From the NCBI RefSeq assembly GCF_900109605.1, contig NZ_FOAM01000022.1:19508-83507 (forward strand): a stretch of 64,000 nucleotides of DNA, written 5' to 3'. Source of the DNA: Xaviernesmea oryzae (GTDB lineage: Bacteria; Pseudomonadota; Alphaproteobacteria; Rhizobiales; Rhizobiaceae). Below the pieces are notes generated by a model. It ran no database searches. It was not told where the DNA came from and was given only the letters and a program-made list of their open reading frames with translations. Of this stretch, positions 17,087 through 26,406 are shown piece by piece. Every line of letters starts with the position of its first letter. The first letter of the stretch is position 1. A program made the translations under genes and the position numbers.

Positions 17087-17708
17087 CATTGCCGATCCCC
17101 GGACCGGGCAGAGCTGGACCGTCGATGTTGCCGGGCAGGCGATCGATCTGCCGATCGTGGCGATCAAACCGGATTTCGCCATTTCGCTGATGATGCTCAT
17201 CGATCTCGGCGTCCGCTTCGGTGCCCATATCGGGCAAGCGCTGGCTGAGGCTCTGGCCCCGGCAAAGCCCGACATTGTCGTCGGCGCCGCCACGCTCGGC
17301 ATTCCCGTAGCCATCGAAGTCACCCGCGCGCTGGGTCTGGACAATTACGTCATTCTGCAGAAGTCGCCGAAGCTGCATCTCGCCAATGCCCTGGAGCAGC
17401 GCATCTCCTCCATCACCTCGAAGGGAGAGCAGCGCCTGCTGCTCGACCGCGCGGCCTTGCCGCTTCTGGCCGGCAAACGCGTCGTCGTGGTCGACGATGT
17501 CGTCGCGTCCGGCTCCAGCCTGCGCGGCTCGCTCGAACTCGTGCGCCGGGCTGGTGCGGAGGTGGTCGGCGTCGGCGTCATCCTGACCGAAGCCAAGGAC
17601 TGGCACGAGACGCTTGGGCTGGATCGCGACCTGGTCCATGGGCTTGCCCATATTCCGCAATTCACCAAAGCGCCGAATGGCCGGTGGGAGCCTATTCCGG
17701 GAACCTGA
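17076..17708 (+). CDS. Phosphoribosyltransferase family protein (paralogue 2)
   Basis: 210 residues, paralogous to the protein at 13464: both have the order DLPIV/ALPII, MLIDLGVRFG, TLGIPVAIEV, YVILQKSPK, QRLLLDR and a PRPP-binding loop, here VVVVDDVVASGSS. Overlaps the end of the T-component gene by 11 bases. Two copies flanking one transporter could be two enzymes with different bases or a heteromer. The C-terminus after HIPQF differs between them. No activity can be named with certainty. Confidence 0.85.
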   Translation: MPSDIADPRTGQSWTVDVAGQAIDLPIVAIKPDFAISLMMLIDLGVRFGAHIGQALAEALAPAKPDIVVGAATLGIPVAIEVTRALGLDNYVILQKSPKLHLANALEQRISSITSKGEQRLLLDRAALPLLAGKRVVVVDDVVASGSSLRGSLELVRRAGAEVVGVGVILTEAKDWHETLGLDRDLVHGLAHIPQFTKAPNGRWEPIPGT

Positions 17709-17832
17709 CGCTCGATCCCTCATCAGCCCTCCCACCGGGGTCCTGGCGCATGGCCGCACCCCGGCAACAGCCGATCACGTGGAACCATCCCGGACACGGC
17801 GGGTTCATGGGCAGGCGATTGAGGAGGCTGCA

Positions 17833-18300
17833 ATGACGACCATGTCGATGGAAGATCTGTCCAAAAAGATCAGCAAGATCGATTTCTGCATGTTCAACAC
17901 GCAAGGCGGATCCGGGATGATCAACAGCCGGCCGATGAGCAACAATGGCGATGTCGAGTATGACGGCGACTCCTGGTTCTTCTCCTATGAGAACACCAAG
18001 AAGGTCAGCGAGATCGACCGCGACGCGGGCGTTACCCTGACCTTCACCGCGCCGCCAAGCATGCTCGGCAAGCCGGGCATCTTCGTCGCCGTCTATGGCA
18101 AAGCTAGCCTGATCCGGGACAAGGCGCAGTTCGAGGCGCATTGGGTGAAGGATCTTGACCGATGGTTTCCCGAGGGCATCGACACACCCGGTATCGTGCT
18201 GATCAAGGTGTCCGCCAACACCATCGAATATTGGGATGGCGAGGACAATGGTCGTATCGACTTGGTAACGGCGGGGACCCTGACCGGGAGCGCGGCGTAA
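17833..18300 (+). CDS. Pyridoxamine 5-phosphate oxidase-like flavin-binding protein
   Basis: 155 residues of the PNPOx-like split beta-barrel fold, of the general stress protein 26 kind. The order MFNTQGGSGMINSRPMS, then WFFSYENTKKVSEIDRD and VAVYGKASLIRDKAQFEAHW, is typical: the region binds FMN or a deazaflavin at a dimer interface. Function in the family is poorly defined (flavin-linked stress protein). ATG at 17833 has GAGGAGG just upstream; earlier in-frame starts back to 17614 overlap the previous gene. It sits 124 bases after the second phosphoribosyltransferase and may or may not share its transcript. Confidence 0.82.
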   Translation: MTTMSMEDLSKKISKIDFCMFNTQGGSGMINSRPMSNNGDVEYDGDSWFFSYENTKKVSEIDRDAGVTLTFTAPPSMLGKPGIFVAVYGKASLIRDKAQFEAHWVKDLDRWFPEGIDTPGIVLIKVSANTIEYWDGEDNGRIDLVTAGTLTGSAA

Positions 18301-18414
18301 CGGTGCAGCGGTGGGCGTGTAAAGCCTATCGCTGCTTGCCGGCGCAATAGCCGTTACTGCAAAAACACACCATCCAGGCGGTATGCCGAGACGGCCATCC
18401 AAAGGCGCGCCGGG

Positions 18415-19365
18415 TCATGCCTTCGTCTTTTGATCAGCCGGCAAACGATAGACCGTATCCGCAACGTCGCGCAGCAGGTCGCGAAACCAGATAAGCGCTG
18501 GATCGGCGGAGCGGATGCGGTTCCAGACCAGCGTGATGGATAGAGGTTGCGGAGCCAGAGGCGATGGCGTCATCGCGAGGTCGAAGGGTCCGGCGAAGCG
18601 GCGCGCCAGGGCTTCCGACATGGTCGTCACATAATCCGTCGCCGCCACAACGGCGAGCGCTGCGGCAAAATGCGGCGTGCTGATCGCAATCCTGCGCGAC
18701 AGCTTGCGAGCCGCCAGCGCCGCGTCGATCTCGGACTGGCCATCGCCGAAGATCGCGACGACCGCATGCGGAAACCGCGCATAATCTTCCGCCGTCACCG
18801 GCCCCGCGGCCAAGGGATGGCCGCGTCTCGTCACCAGAACCAGCCGATCCTCGCCCAGAACCATGCTTTCCGCACCTGATGGCAGCGATGTGGAGGAGAG
18901 CGCGAAGGTGAAGTCAATCCGGCCTTGCCGCATATGGTCGATCGTCTCCGGACCATAGCCTTCCACCGCAAGCCGGATGCCCGGTGCCGCGCGCGAGAGG
19001 CGCTGCATCACCTCCGGCATCAGCAATAGGGTCTGCGCATCGGCGGCGACGAGACGGATGGTGCGCTGCTCGACCGCCGGATCAAATGAGACGTCCCGGA
19101 AAAGCGCACCGACCTGTTCCAAGGCAGCCGCGACCTGCGGGGCCAGCCGATCGGCTTTCGGCGTCAGCGCGAACCCGCCCGCCTGCCGCACCAGCAAGGG
19201 ATCGCCGAACAAGTGCCTGAGCCGGCCGAGCGCGCGGCTCATCGCCGGCTGGCTCAACCCGACATCACGTCCGGCATGGGTGATGTTGCGCCGTCGCAGC
19301 AGTGCGTCGAGCACCGGCAACAGATCGAGATCAACACCCGATAAATGCTTTGATGGTATATTCAT
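18415..19365 (-). CDS. LysR family transcriptional regulator
   Basis: 316 residues from the ATG at 19365 (MNIPSKHLSGVDLDLLPVLDALL). The HTH is ITHAGRDVGLSQPAMSRALGRLR, given as I35 to R57 of the longer form, of the NodD-like subgroup with LFGDPLLVR after it; the rest is the effector-binding domain. The frame also has an ATG at 19386, but that codon lies inside a perfect palindrome that may be the operator, so I prefer the inner start. Divergent from the epimerase gene at 19444, which it probably controls. Confidence 0.85.
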   Translation of the reverse strand: MNIPSKHLSGVDLDLLPVLDALLRRRNITHAGRDVGLSQPAMSRALGRLRHLFGDPLLVRQAGGFALTPKADRLAPQVAAALEQVGALFRDVSFDPAVEQRTIRLVAADAQTLLLMPEVMQRLSRAAPGIRLAVEGYGPETIDHMRQGRIDFTFALSSTSLPSGAESMVLGEDRLVLVTRRGHPLAAGPVTAEDYARFPHAVVAIFGDGQSEIDAALAARKLSRRIAISTPHFAAALAVVAATDYVTTMSEALARRFAGPFDLAMTPSPLAPQPLSITLVWNRIRSADPALIWFRDLLRDVADTVYRLPADQKTKA

Positions 19366-19375
19366 AATGACAATT

Positions 19376-19390
19376 ATGCATTTCATGCAT
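19376..19390. promoter_or_regulatory. Palindrome between divergent LysR and epimerase genes
   Basis: ATGCAT-TTC-ATGCAT, a perfect inverted repeat with a 3-base centre, 53 bases before the epimerase ATG. Its position between a LysR gene and its divergent neighbour suggests an operator, though the spacing is shorter than the usual T-N11-A box. Confidence 0.45.
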
Positions 19391-19443
19391 GGTTGGGTCC
19401 AGTGCTACCGTTCCCAAATCGACGGAATGGAGACATGTGACGA

Positions 19444-20397
19444 ATGAACAAGGTCACGGTGATTTTTGGGTTTGGCGTCGCCGGAAAAGCCGTCGCGGAA
19501 CGATTGGTCGCGGCAGGAAGGCGGGTCCGCATCGCCCAGCGCTCGCAGCCGGCCGATCTTGCCGCCGGCATGGACTTCGTCCGCTCCGACGTGCTCGACC
19601 GTGCACAGGTGCTGGCGGCCGCGGCGGATGCAGAACGGATCGTCATTGCCATCGGCTTCGCCTATGACACGAAGACCTGGGCGGAAAGCTGGCCACGCGC
19701 CATGGGGCATATCCTTGCGGCGGCGGAGGCCACCGGCGCTCCGACGCTGTTCTTCGATAATATGTATATGTACGGCCCGCAGGACGGCCCGATCCGGGAG
19801 GACTCTTCTTTCGCACCTTGGGGCGGCAAACCTGTGGCGCGGCGCGCGATCACCGAGATGTGGCAGCAGGCCTCGGCTGAAGGGCGGGTCTGCATGAGCG
19901 CGCTGCGGGTCAGTGATTTCTATGGTCCCGGTGTGACGAACAGCCATCTCGGCGCGTTGGTGTTCGGCAGGTTGGCTGCAGGCAAAGCCGCACAATTCGC
20001 AGTGCCGATCGACCATCCGCACGACGTCGCCTATCTGCCCGACGTGGCGCGCGCGGTGGAAAGGCTACTCGACCTGCCGCCGGAAGATTGGGGCAAAGTC
20101 TGGCTCATGCCCTGCGCGCCAACTCGCACATTGCGGGAAATTGCCGTGATCGCAGCGGCGACCATGGGCGTCGAGCCTCGCATCCAGACCTGTCCGGCTC
20201 CCCTCCAGGCGCTTCTAAGGCTGGCAGTGCCCGTGCTGCGCGAAGTGCATGACGTCCGTTTCCTGTTCGACCGAACTTACCGGATCGACGCGTCGAAATT
20301 CACGGCACGTTTCGGTGCCGATGTTACGCCGATCGAAACGGGCGTTGCGGAAACGGCGCGCGCATTCCTCAACGGGGGCGCTGGCCGGACAGAGTGA
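19444..20397 (+). CDS. NAD(P)-dependent epimerase/dehydratase family protein (atypical SDR)
   Basis: 317 residues. The N-terminal Rossmann motif is VIFGFGVAGKAVAERL, a GxGxxG form rather than the GxxGxxG of extended SDRs. The region DNMYMYGP carries the Tyr of the usual active site, but there is no clear YxxxK, which points to an atypical SDR with NAD(P) binding and possibly no classical dehydrogenase activity. RVSDFYGPGV and DVARAVERLL are usual extended-SDR landmarks. ATG at 19444 follows GGAGACATGTGACGA. Expected to be regulated by the divergent LysR protein. Confidence 0.8.
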   Translation: MNKVTVIFGFGVAGKAVAERLVAAGRRVRIAQRSQPADLAAGMDFVRSDVLDRAQVLAAAADAERIVIAIGFAYDTKTWAESWPRAMGHILAAAEATGAPTLFFDNMYMYGPQDGPIREDSSFAPWGGKPVARRAITEMWQQASAEGRVCMSALRVSDFYGPGVTNSHLGALVFGRLAAGKAAQFAVPIDHPHDVAYLPDVARAVERLLDLPPEDWGKVWLMPCAPTRTLREIAVIAAATMGVEPRIQTCPAPLQALLRLAVPVLREVHDVRFLFDRTYRIDASKFTARFGADVTPIETGVAETARAFLNGGAGRTE

Positions 20398-20763
20398 CGT
20401 TTCCCGAACTTGCGCGACGCAGCATGGGACGGGTCACCCTGCCCCCTTGTGCACCTGAGCGCACGCGCGGAAGCGACTTGGGAAATTCTGAAAGATCCGC
20501 CTGCTGCATTTCTCCCGCACCTTGTTCTTTGGAGTCGTCATGGCCAGGTGAGGACGCCGACGCGTCGACAGCACTGCTCAACAAGGAAGACAGGCATGTC
20601 GGAAACTCCATCGCCCCAAGCTCGCCATCTCAGGCGAACAGGATGTCGGTAAAGCGGCTGGGTTGGTTTTGCATAGCCTTCCAGATCGGCCGAGTAGCCA
20701 CGATGACGACTGGTAGCCCAGCATCGCATGGCGAACCAAGCTCACCAGTCGTCACCGCGTTTG
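20398..20763. other. Intergenic region, no gene recognised
   Basis: 366 bases between converging genes. The longest frames (for example 20394-20792 plus) have no family resemblance and no ribosome binding site, so I leave them out. No repeat or terminator was recognised. Confidence 0.5.
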
Positions 20764-21297
20764 TCATCTCCGCTTCAACCGCAGAAAGGTGAGGATCACA
20801 CCTTCCGCGAGGACGTGCAGAAGAATACCGACCACGCCGCCCAGGAGCACCTCCGCGCCGCGCAGCAAACCTACTTCCCAGATTGGCGATCCCGGCGTGG
20901 AGGTAAAGAAAACGATCGGGCAGGTCCACATGCAGACCTTGAGCAATGGCCACCGTCGCGCGGCGATAGCCGCCAGCGCAACGGCAATCGCCACCTCCGC
21001 CGTGGTTCCGACATGCGCCCAGCGCGAACCCACACCCACCAGGACGGCGATGACGACGCCAAGCAGCGTGCCGAGGAAACGGCCGATGGTCGCCTGCTGC
21101 GTATCGCCGAGGCGCTCCTGGCTGACGATCACGCCCGACATGGCCGCCCAGACCGGATGAGGCAGATCCGCGGCCTGGGCGAGAAGGATGGAGAGCGTTG
21201 CGGCGGCCGAGCAGCGCAGAACGAAGAGCACATCACGAAGCCGAGCGTGAGGCGCGGCCGAACGATCCGCTTCAGCGTAGGACATTGGTTCTGGCAA
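20764..21297 (-). CDS. Half-size FUSC-type membrane protein
   Basis: 177 residues with about five hydrophobic segments (for example [19 protein letters not shown] segment at [19 protein letters not shown] and [18 protein letters not shown]). This is the FUSC/aromatic acid exporter fold, in which full proteins have two such modules and a cytoplasmic domain; this is a single module. The substrate is unknown. Its start (21297, or the inner ATG at 21285) lies inside the end of the pyruvate oxidase gene, so the two are translated together. A link between pyruvate oxidation and export of a small acid is possible but not shown. Confidence 0.75.
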   Translation of the reverse strand: MPEPMSYAEADRSAAPHARLRDVLFVLRCSAAATLSILLAQAADLPHPVWAAMSGVIVSQERLGDTQQATIGRFLGTLLGVVIAVLVGVGSRWAHVGTTAEVAIAVALAAIAARRWPLLKVCMWTCPIVFFTSTPGSPIWEVGLLRGAEVLLGGVVGILLHVLAEGVILTFLRLKRR

Positions 21298-22996
21298 GCT
21301 CCAGCACCTCGCTGCCGCGACCGCTGATGATCGCCTTGAGCATGTAGAGGCTGAAGCCCTTGGCCTGTTCGAGCTTGATCTTCGGCGGCATCACCAGTTC
21401 CTGCTTGGCGGTTACCACATCGACAAGCGCTGGACCGGGATGGGCCAAGGCGCTTGACAGGGCCGCATCGAGATCCTCGGCGGCCTCGACGCGAATGCCT
21501 TTGACACCCATGGCGTTGGCCATGGCGGCAAAATCTGGGTTCTGAAGGTCCGTGCCGGTGTCGAGATAGCCGCCGGCCTTCATCTCCATGGCGACAAAGC
21601 CGAGCGAGCCATTGTTGAAGACGACGATCTTCACGGGAAGGCCGAGTTGCGTCAGGCTGATGAAATCACCCATCATCATGCTGAAGCCGCCATCGCCTGA
21701 TAGCGAGATGACCTGACGCTCCGGCGCGGCGGCCTGCGCGCCGATTGCCTGCAGCATCGCATTGGCCATGGAACCATGATTGAACGAGCCGAGCAGGCGG
21801 CGCCGGCCGTTCATGGTGAGATAGCGCGCCGCCCAAACCGTGGGCGTGCCGACATCGGCGGTGAAGATCGCATCTTGCGCTGCCAGTTCACTGATGCGCC
21901 GCGCAAGATATTGCGGATGGATGGGCCGGCCCACCGGCGTCGGTGTGGCCAGTTCATCAAGCCCTTCGCGGGCCTTGCGGTAATGCTTCAGCGCTGCATC
22001 GAGAAAGCCGCGCTCCTCGCGGGCGCGCAGGTGCGGCATCAGCGCGGCAATCGTTTCGCCAACATCGCCCACCACACCCTGCGTCAGCGCCGCGCGACGG
22101 CCGAGCGCGCCGGGGTCGCGGTCGATCTGAAGGATGGTGGCCTTCTGCGGATAAAAGGCGCGATAGGGGAAATCCGTGCCGAGCATCAGCAGCGTGTCGG
22201 CCTCCTCCATGGCGTGATAGCCCGAGGAAAAGCCGATCAGCCCGGTCATGCCGACATCGAAAGGATTGTCCCATTCGACATGCTCCTTGCCGCGCAGCGC
22301 ATGAACGACCGGTGCCTTCAGCCGGTCGGCGAGCGCCACCACATGATCGTGGGAGCCGGCGCAGCCGCTACCGGCCAGGATGGTGATCGCCTTGCCTTTG
22401 TCCAGATGCGCGGCCAGTTGCGCAAGATCGGCATCGGCCGGGACGAGGCGGGGCTTTCCGGGCAAGGCCGGCACGGGCACAGCGCTCACCGGCGCATCCG
22501 CAAGGGCAACATCGCCGGGAATGACGAGAACGGCAACGCCGTTGCGGCCCACAGCCGTGTTCAGCGCGCGATGCAAGACACTCGGCATCTGCGCCGGGTT
22601 CGAGACGAGTTCGATGAAATCAGCGCATTCGCGGAACAGCTCTTGCGGATGGGTCTCCTGGAAATAGCCAAGGCCGATCTCGGAGGACGGGATATGGGCA
22701 GCAATCGCCAGCACCGGCACATGGTTGCGCTTGCAATCGAACAGGCCATTGATGAGATGCAGGTTGCCTGGGCCGCAGCTGCCGGCGCAGACAGCGAGCT
22801 GGCCTGTCACGGCAGCCTCGGCCCCGGCGGCAAAGGCCGCGGTCTCCTCGTGACGGACATGCATCCATTCGATCCGGCCGAGCCGCCGCAGGCTGTCATT
22901 CAAGCCGTTCAGGCTATCGCCCGTAACACCCCAGATGCGCTTCACTCCGGCATCGGCCAGGCTCTGCGCCAGCAGATCAGCGACGGTCATCGACAT
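21272..22996 (-). CDS. poxB: Thiamine-diphosphate enzyme, PoxB-like pyruvate oxidase/dehydrogenase
   Basis: 574 residues from the ATG at 22996, which follows AAGGAGG. Three domains: PYR ([27 protein letters not shown] with the conserved Glu that activates thiamine), central FAD-type domain ([12 protein letters not shown] to about residue 330) and PP domain ([15 protein letters not shown]...[10 protein letters not shown], the GDG-x26-NN metal and ThDP motif). The layout and ending ([12 protein letters not shown]) fit ubiquinone-dependent pyruvate dehydrogenase of the PoxB kind, which makes acetate and CO2 from pyruvate at the membrane. An alternative is another FAD-containing ThDP enzyme. The FUSC-type gene overlaps its end. 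Confidence 0.88.
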   Translation of the reverse strand: MSMTVADLLAQSLADAGVKRIWGVTGDSLNGLNDSLRRLGRIEWMHVRHEETAAFAAGAEAAVTGQLAVCAGSCGPGNLHLINGLFDCKRNHVPVLAIAAHIPSSEIGLGYFQETHPQELFRECADFIELVSNPAQMPSVLHRALNTAVGRNGVAVLVIPGDVALADAPVSAVPVPALPGKPRLVPADADLAQLAAHLDKGKAITILAGSGCAGSHDHVVALADRLKAPVVHALRGKEHVEWDNPFDVGMTGLIGFSSGYHAMEEADTLLMLGTDFPYRAFYPQKATILQIDRDPGALGRRAALTQGVVGDVGETIAALMPHLRAREERGFLDAALKHYRKAREGLDELATPTPVGRPIHPQYLARRISELAAQDAIFTADVGTPTVWAARYLTMNGRRRLLGSFNHGSMANAMLQAIGAQAAAPERQVISLSGDGGFSMMMGDFISLTQLGLPVKIVVFNNGSLGFVAMEMKAGGYLDTGTDLQNPDFAAMANAMGVKGIRVEAAEDLDAALSSALAHPGPALVDVVTAKQELVMPPKIKLEQAKGFSLYMLKAIISGRGSEVLELARTNVLR

Positions 22997-23424
22997 AGGT
23001 GGCCTCCTTGTTTGCTGTCCTATCAGCATCACGCTTGAGACCTGTCGCACGGAGGAAGAATGTCCAGCTCGGCTTAAACAATCATTGCTCATGGCTGTCA
23101 TGTGGCGCTTGCACGGCTGCGATTCCTTGTAAGGCCGGTTGATCGCCTGCGTCATCGAGATGGCGCGCTCGACAGCTCTTCCCTGCTATTGCGGACCTTA
23201 AAACCGGCGGACCTTGCTCTCGAATTCTGGTCCAGGCGTTTCAGGGTCGTGCATGTCGGAACGTCACTGCGGATCGCGCTGCGCAGCCGTGTCAGCCTCA
23301 GCCACGATCGAAGGCGCAGAGACGGCTTCCTATCCGGCTCGATGTTCGAAGGAGCGACGCGTCCCCATGTTGCCTTTTCGGGGAAGTCGTCCTTTCATGC
23401 CGCTTCTGTTGCATCGAGGCACAT
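22997..23424. other. Intergenic region between poxB and the antiporter gene
   Basis: 428 bases between divergent genes. It should hold both promoters. I see no reliable -35/-10 pair, repeat or small gene; the frames present are in the wrong codon usage. Confidence 0.5.
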
Positions 23425-25008
23425 ATGGACGGCACGCATCTTTTCGAACTGGTGATTGCGATGTTTCTCGCCATCATCGTCCTGCATTATATCGCCCATC
23501 GTCTGGGCCTGCCGCCGTCCGTTGCGCTTCTGGCGGGCGGTGCGCTGCTCGCCTTCGTGCCGGGCCTGCCCGCAATTTCCGTCGATCCGGAACTGGTGCT
23601 GGTGATCTTCCTGCCGCCGCTCCTTCTGGACGGTGCCTGGTCGATCGCCGTGGATCGGCTCAAACGGCATGTCTTCGGCATCGCGTCGCTGGCCATTGGC
23701 GCCGTCGTGTTTACGACAGTCGTCGTGGCAGCCGTCGTTCATCTGCTGATGCCGTCCTTGCCCTGGGCGGCCTGTGCGGCGCTTGGCGCCATCGTATCCC
23801 CGCCCGATGCCGTCTCGGCGCGCGCTGTCCTCGAGCGCGTGCACCTGCCGCGGCGGCTGCAGATCCTTCTCGAAGGTGAAAGTCTTTTGAACGATGCCAG
23901 CGGGCTGGTGTTGTTTCGCTTCGCCGTCGCGGCGGCCGCAGGCGAAACGTTCAGCCCGATCAATGCATTCGGCACGTTCTTCTTTCTGGCCATCGGCGGT
24001 GCCGTCGTGGGGGCGGCCGTCGGCTTTATCTGGGTCAAGCTCGTGCGCCGCCTGGGCGACGAATATCTGATGATCGCGGCAACGGCGATCCTCTCCTGGA
24101 CCGCCTATCTCCTGGGAGAGCAGCTCCATGTCTCGGGCGTGATCGCCACCGTCACGGCCGGATTGATCGCGTCCTGGCACCAGCACACCGTCTTGTCGGC
24201 GGCGACACGCATGCGCGGAACCTCGTTTTGGAACGTCCTCGTCTTCCTGATGGAGGCGATGGTCTTCATTTTGATCGGCCTGTCGCTGCGCAATGTCGTC
24301 GAGCGCGGTGGAGGCTTCAACGCCCTCATCGAGTCGATGGCGCTTCCCGCCGCCGCCATTCTGATCACGCTTGTGGCGACCCGCTTCCTCTGGATCCTGG
24401 GATCGGACCTGATCATCCGGCTCTTTCACACACTCGGAACAGCCCGCTCGGCCCCGATGGGCGGCGGCGGCGTGACCGTCTTAGGCTGGGCGGGCATGCG
24501 CGGCGTCGTCACCCTGGCCCTCGCGCTGAGCTTGCCGCAAGACTTCCCCGGCCGCGACTTCATCCTCGTCATGGCCTTCGCGGTGATCCTGGGAACGGTG
24601 CTGATCCAAGGCACGACGCTCGGGCGGATCATCAGCTGGGTGGGCCTTGGAGACGTGGAAACGGAGCGCGCGCCGATGACGATGAGCGAGGCGGAGCGCT
24701 CGATGGCGCAGGTGCAGCTGGTGACGGTTCAAAACCTCGCTTATGATGACGACGGCGAACTGATCCATCCGCAGCTGCTGCGGCGATACGAGCAACGCGT
24801 CAGGGCAAGCATCAACTACGCCGAAGAGACCGAACGCTATTCTCCCCTGCTGCACGCGCATTTTGACGTCGTGCTGGAAGCCGTGGCCGCAGGCAGGCAC
24901 GAATTGATCCGACTTCATCGAGCAGGGCAGATCGACGATGAAACCTTGCGGGAGCTTGAACGTGACTTGGATCTTGAGGAGCTGAGCGCGATCTCGGCGA
25001 AGGCCTAA
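23425..25008 (+). CDS. CPA1 family Na+(K+)/H+ antiporter
   Basis: 527 residues with about 12 membrane segments in residues 5-400 and a cytoplasmic tail to the end. Family landmarks are VIFLPPLLLDGAW, GAIVSPPDAVSARAVLE, and LEGESLLNDASGLVLF, which has the Asn-Asp pair of the ion-binding site. GWAGMRGVVTLALAL is the usual Arg-containing helix near the end of the membrane part. It exchanges cytoplasmic sodium or potassium for protons, so it helps pH and salt homeostasis. ATG at 23425. The tail after residue 410 is acidic and helical and may be regulatory. Confidence 0.9.
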   Translation: MDGTHLFELVIAMFLAIIVLHYIAHRLGLPPSVALLAGGALLAFVPGLPAISVDPELVLVIFLPPLLLDGAWSIAVDRLKRHVFGIASLAIGAVVFTTVVVAAVVHLLMPSLPWAACAALGAIVSPPDAVSARAVLERVHLPRRLQILLEGESLLNDASGLVLFRFAVAAAAGETFSPINAFGTFFFLAIGGAVVGAAVGFIWVKLVRRLGDEYLMIAATAILSWTAYLLGEQLHVSGVIATVTAGLIASWHQHTVLSAATRMRGTSFWNVLVFLMEAMVFILIGLSLRNVVERGGGFNALIESMALPAAAILITLVATRFLWILGSDLIIRLFHTLGTARSAPMGGGGVTVLGWAGMRGVVTLALALSLPQDFPGRDFILVMAFAVILGTVLIQGTTLGRIISWVGLGDVETERAPMTMSEAERSMAQVQLVTVQNLAYDDDGELIHPQLLRRYEQRVRASINYAEETERYSPLLHAHFDVVLEAVAAGRHELIRLHRAGQIDDETLRELERDLDLEELSAISAKA

Positions 25009-25300
25009 CGGATTTCGCCAAAGCACGCTGCGAGACTGTCGGGCAGTTTCGCTGACAGTTGATCGGCAGCGCTCCGGACGTAGGCGATTAGAACCTCTCG
25101 ATGAAGGCGCAAGCCGTAGGCTTTTACTTGCGCAACGCTCTGTTGATGGCATCAAAGCCAGACCCAGGGGCTGCGCCCATCCCACTATCTCGCTTGCCTA
25201 CAAAACGCCGGGGCTTTCAGTGCAGCAGGTTGACACGCCGTGTCGAGGTCGCCGGCGCGTTGGCGCATTCCCTAAAATCGCTACACAGACACTCTCGTTC
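25009..25300. other. Intergenic region upstream of the lacI operon promoter
   Basis: Nothing recognised apart from the promoter and repeats described next. No terminator is visible after the antiporter gene. Confidence 0.5.
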
Positions 25301-25343
25301 TTGACTCACTGTTACGTATCAATTATCTATTGCTACGTATCAA
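25301..25343 (+). promoter_or_regulatory. Promoter and paired operator-like repeats of the LacI operon
   Basis: TTGACT at 25301-25306 and TATCTA at 25324-25329 are separated by 17 bases, a good sigma-70 type promoter. The 10-base repeat TACGTATCAA occurs at 25313-25322, inside the spacer, and at 25334-25343, at the expected transcript start; the copies are 21 bases apart, two turns of the helix, and each has the palindromic core TACGTA. A dimeric LacI protein bound here would block its own promoter. Confidence 0.7.
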
Positions 25344-25353
25344 CGAGGTCATC

Positions 25354-26382
25354 ATGCGTTCTCGGAGCATCACACAGAAAGAGGTGGCGGAGCGGGCCGG
25401 CGTGGCTCAGGCGACGGTTTCGCTCGTTTTGAATGGCGGCCGGGAAAAGGTTTCGGCGGAGACGGCAGAGCGCATCGAAGCGGCCATTGCCGAGCTTGGC
25501 TACCAGCCAAATCGTTTCGCGCAGGCGCTGCGCACCCAGCGCAGCTATGTGATCGCCTGTGTCGTGCCGGATCTGGCCAATCCGTTTTACCCGTCGATGG
25601 TCGTGGCGGTGCAGCGGGTTGCGCGCGCGGCGGGTTACGAAGTCATTACCATCGACACGGAAGGCCTCGTCGCGAACGAGCGTCAGGTGGTGGCTGCAGC
25701 CGAACAAGGGCGGTTCGACGGGATCGTCGGCGTCTTCTTCAATCTCGGCGTCAAGGAGCTCAGCCCGCTCAGCAAGGCCGGCATTCCCGTTGTGCGCATC
25801 GAAGTCAGCCGGAAGGCAGGCGGGCCTCTGCCGATTGACGATCTCTTCATCGACAACGAGGCTGCCGCCCGCGCCCTCACCCTTCATCTTCTGAGCCTCG
25901 GCCACCGCTCCGTCGCCATGATCGCCGCACCCGGTGGTCCGCAGCAGGTGCGGCTCAAGGGTTATCTCGGCGCGATCGCAACGATTTCGGCGCCGCCGCT
26001 CGTGCTCGAGGTCGGCCATTTCACGGTCGAGGGCGGGCGCGAGGCGGCCGACAAGCTCCTGGACAGCGGCAAGTCCTTCACGGCCATTGTCGCCGCCAAT
26101 GATCTCATGGCCATCGGCGTCATGCAGAGCCTTCTCGCGCGCGGTGTGTCCATCCCGGACGAGGTCTCGGTCGCGGGTTTCGACGATATTCTCGCCTCCG
26201 CCCTGGTGACGCCGGCGCTGACGACAGTCGCACAATTTCAGGACCAGATCGGCGCGCGCGCCGCAGAACGTCTGCTCGCACGTCTGGCGGAGCGCAAAGC
26301 CGATCCCGGCCATGCCGAGGAAATGGCCTTTGAGCTGATCATTCGCGCGTCGGTCGCGGCGCCGCCAAACAAGAAACCATAA
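25354..26382 (+). CDS. LacI family transcriptional repressor
   Basis: 342 residues from the ATG at 25354 (SD ACGAGG). HTH in TQKEVAERAGVAQATVSLVLNG near the start, hinge helix LGYQPNRFAQALR, then the periplasmic-binding-protein-like effector domain (YVIACVVPDLANPFYPSMV, FDGIVGVFF, VSVAGFDDI). It binds a sugar or related ligand and controls the ABC transporter and hydrolase genes that follow; the next gene starts 24 bases after its stop, so the repressor is the first gene of its own operon. Confidence 0.92.
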   Translation: MRSRSITQKEVAERAGVAQATVSLVLNGGREKVSAETAERIEAAIAELGYQPNRFAQALRTQRSYVIACVVPDLANPFYPSMVVAVQRVARAAGYEVITIDTEGLVANERQVVAAAEQGRFDGIVGVFFNLGVKELSPLSKAGIPVVRIEVSRKAGGPLPIDDLFIDNEAAARALTLHLLSLGHRSVAMIAAPGGPQQVRLKGYLGAIATISAPPLVLEVGHFTVEGGREAADKLLDSGKSFTAIVAANDLMAIGVMQSLLARGVSIPDEVSVAGFDDILASALVTPALTTVAQFQDQIGARAAERLLARLAERKADPGHAEEMAFELIIRASVAAPPNKKP

Positions 26383-26406
26383 ACATCGATTGAGGGAGAG
26401 AATTCG

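Noticed and set aside
20394..20792. 132-codon frame after the epimerase gene
   Set aside because: Composition and motifs do not resemble a protein family; likely random.
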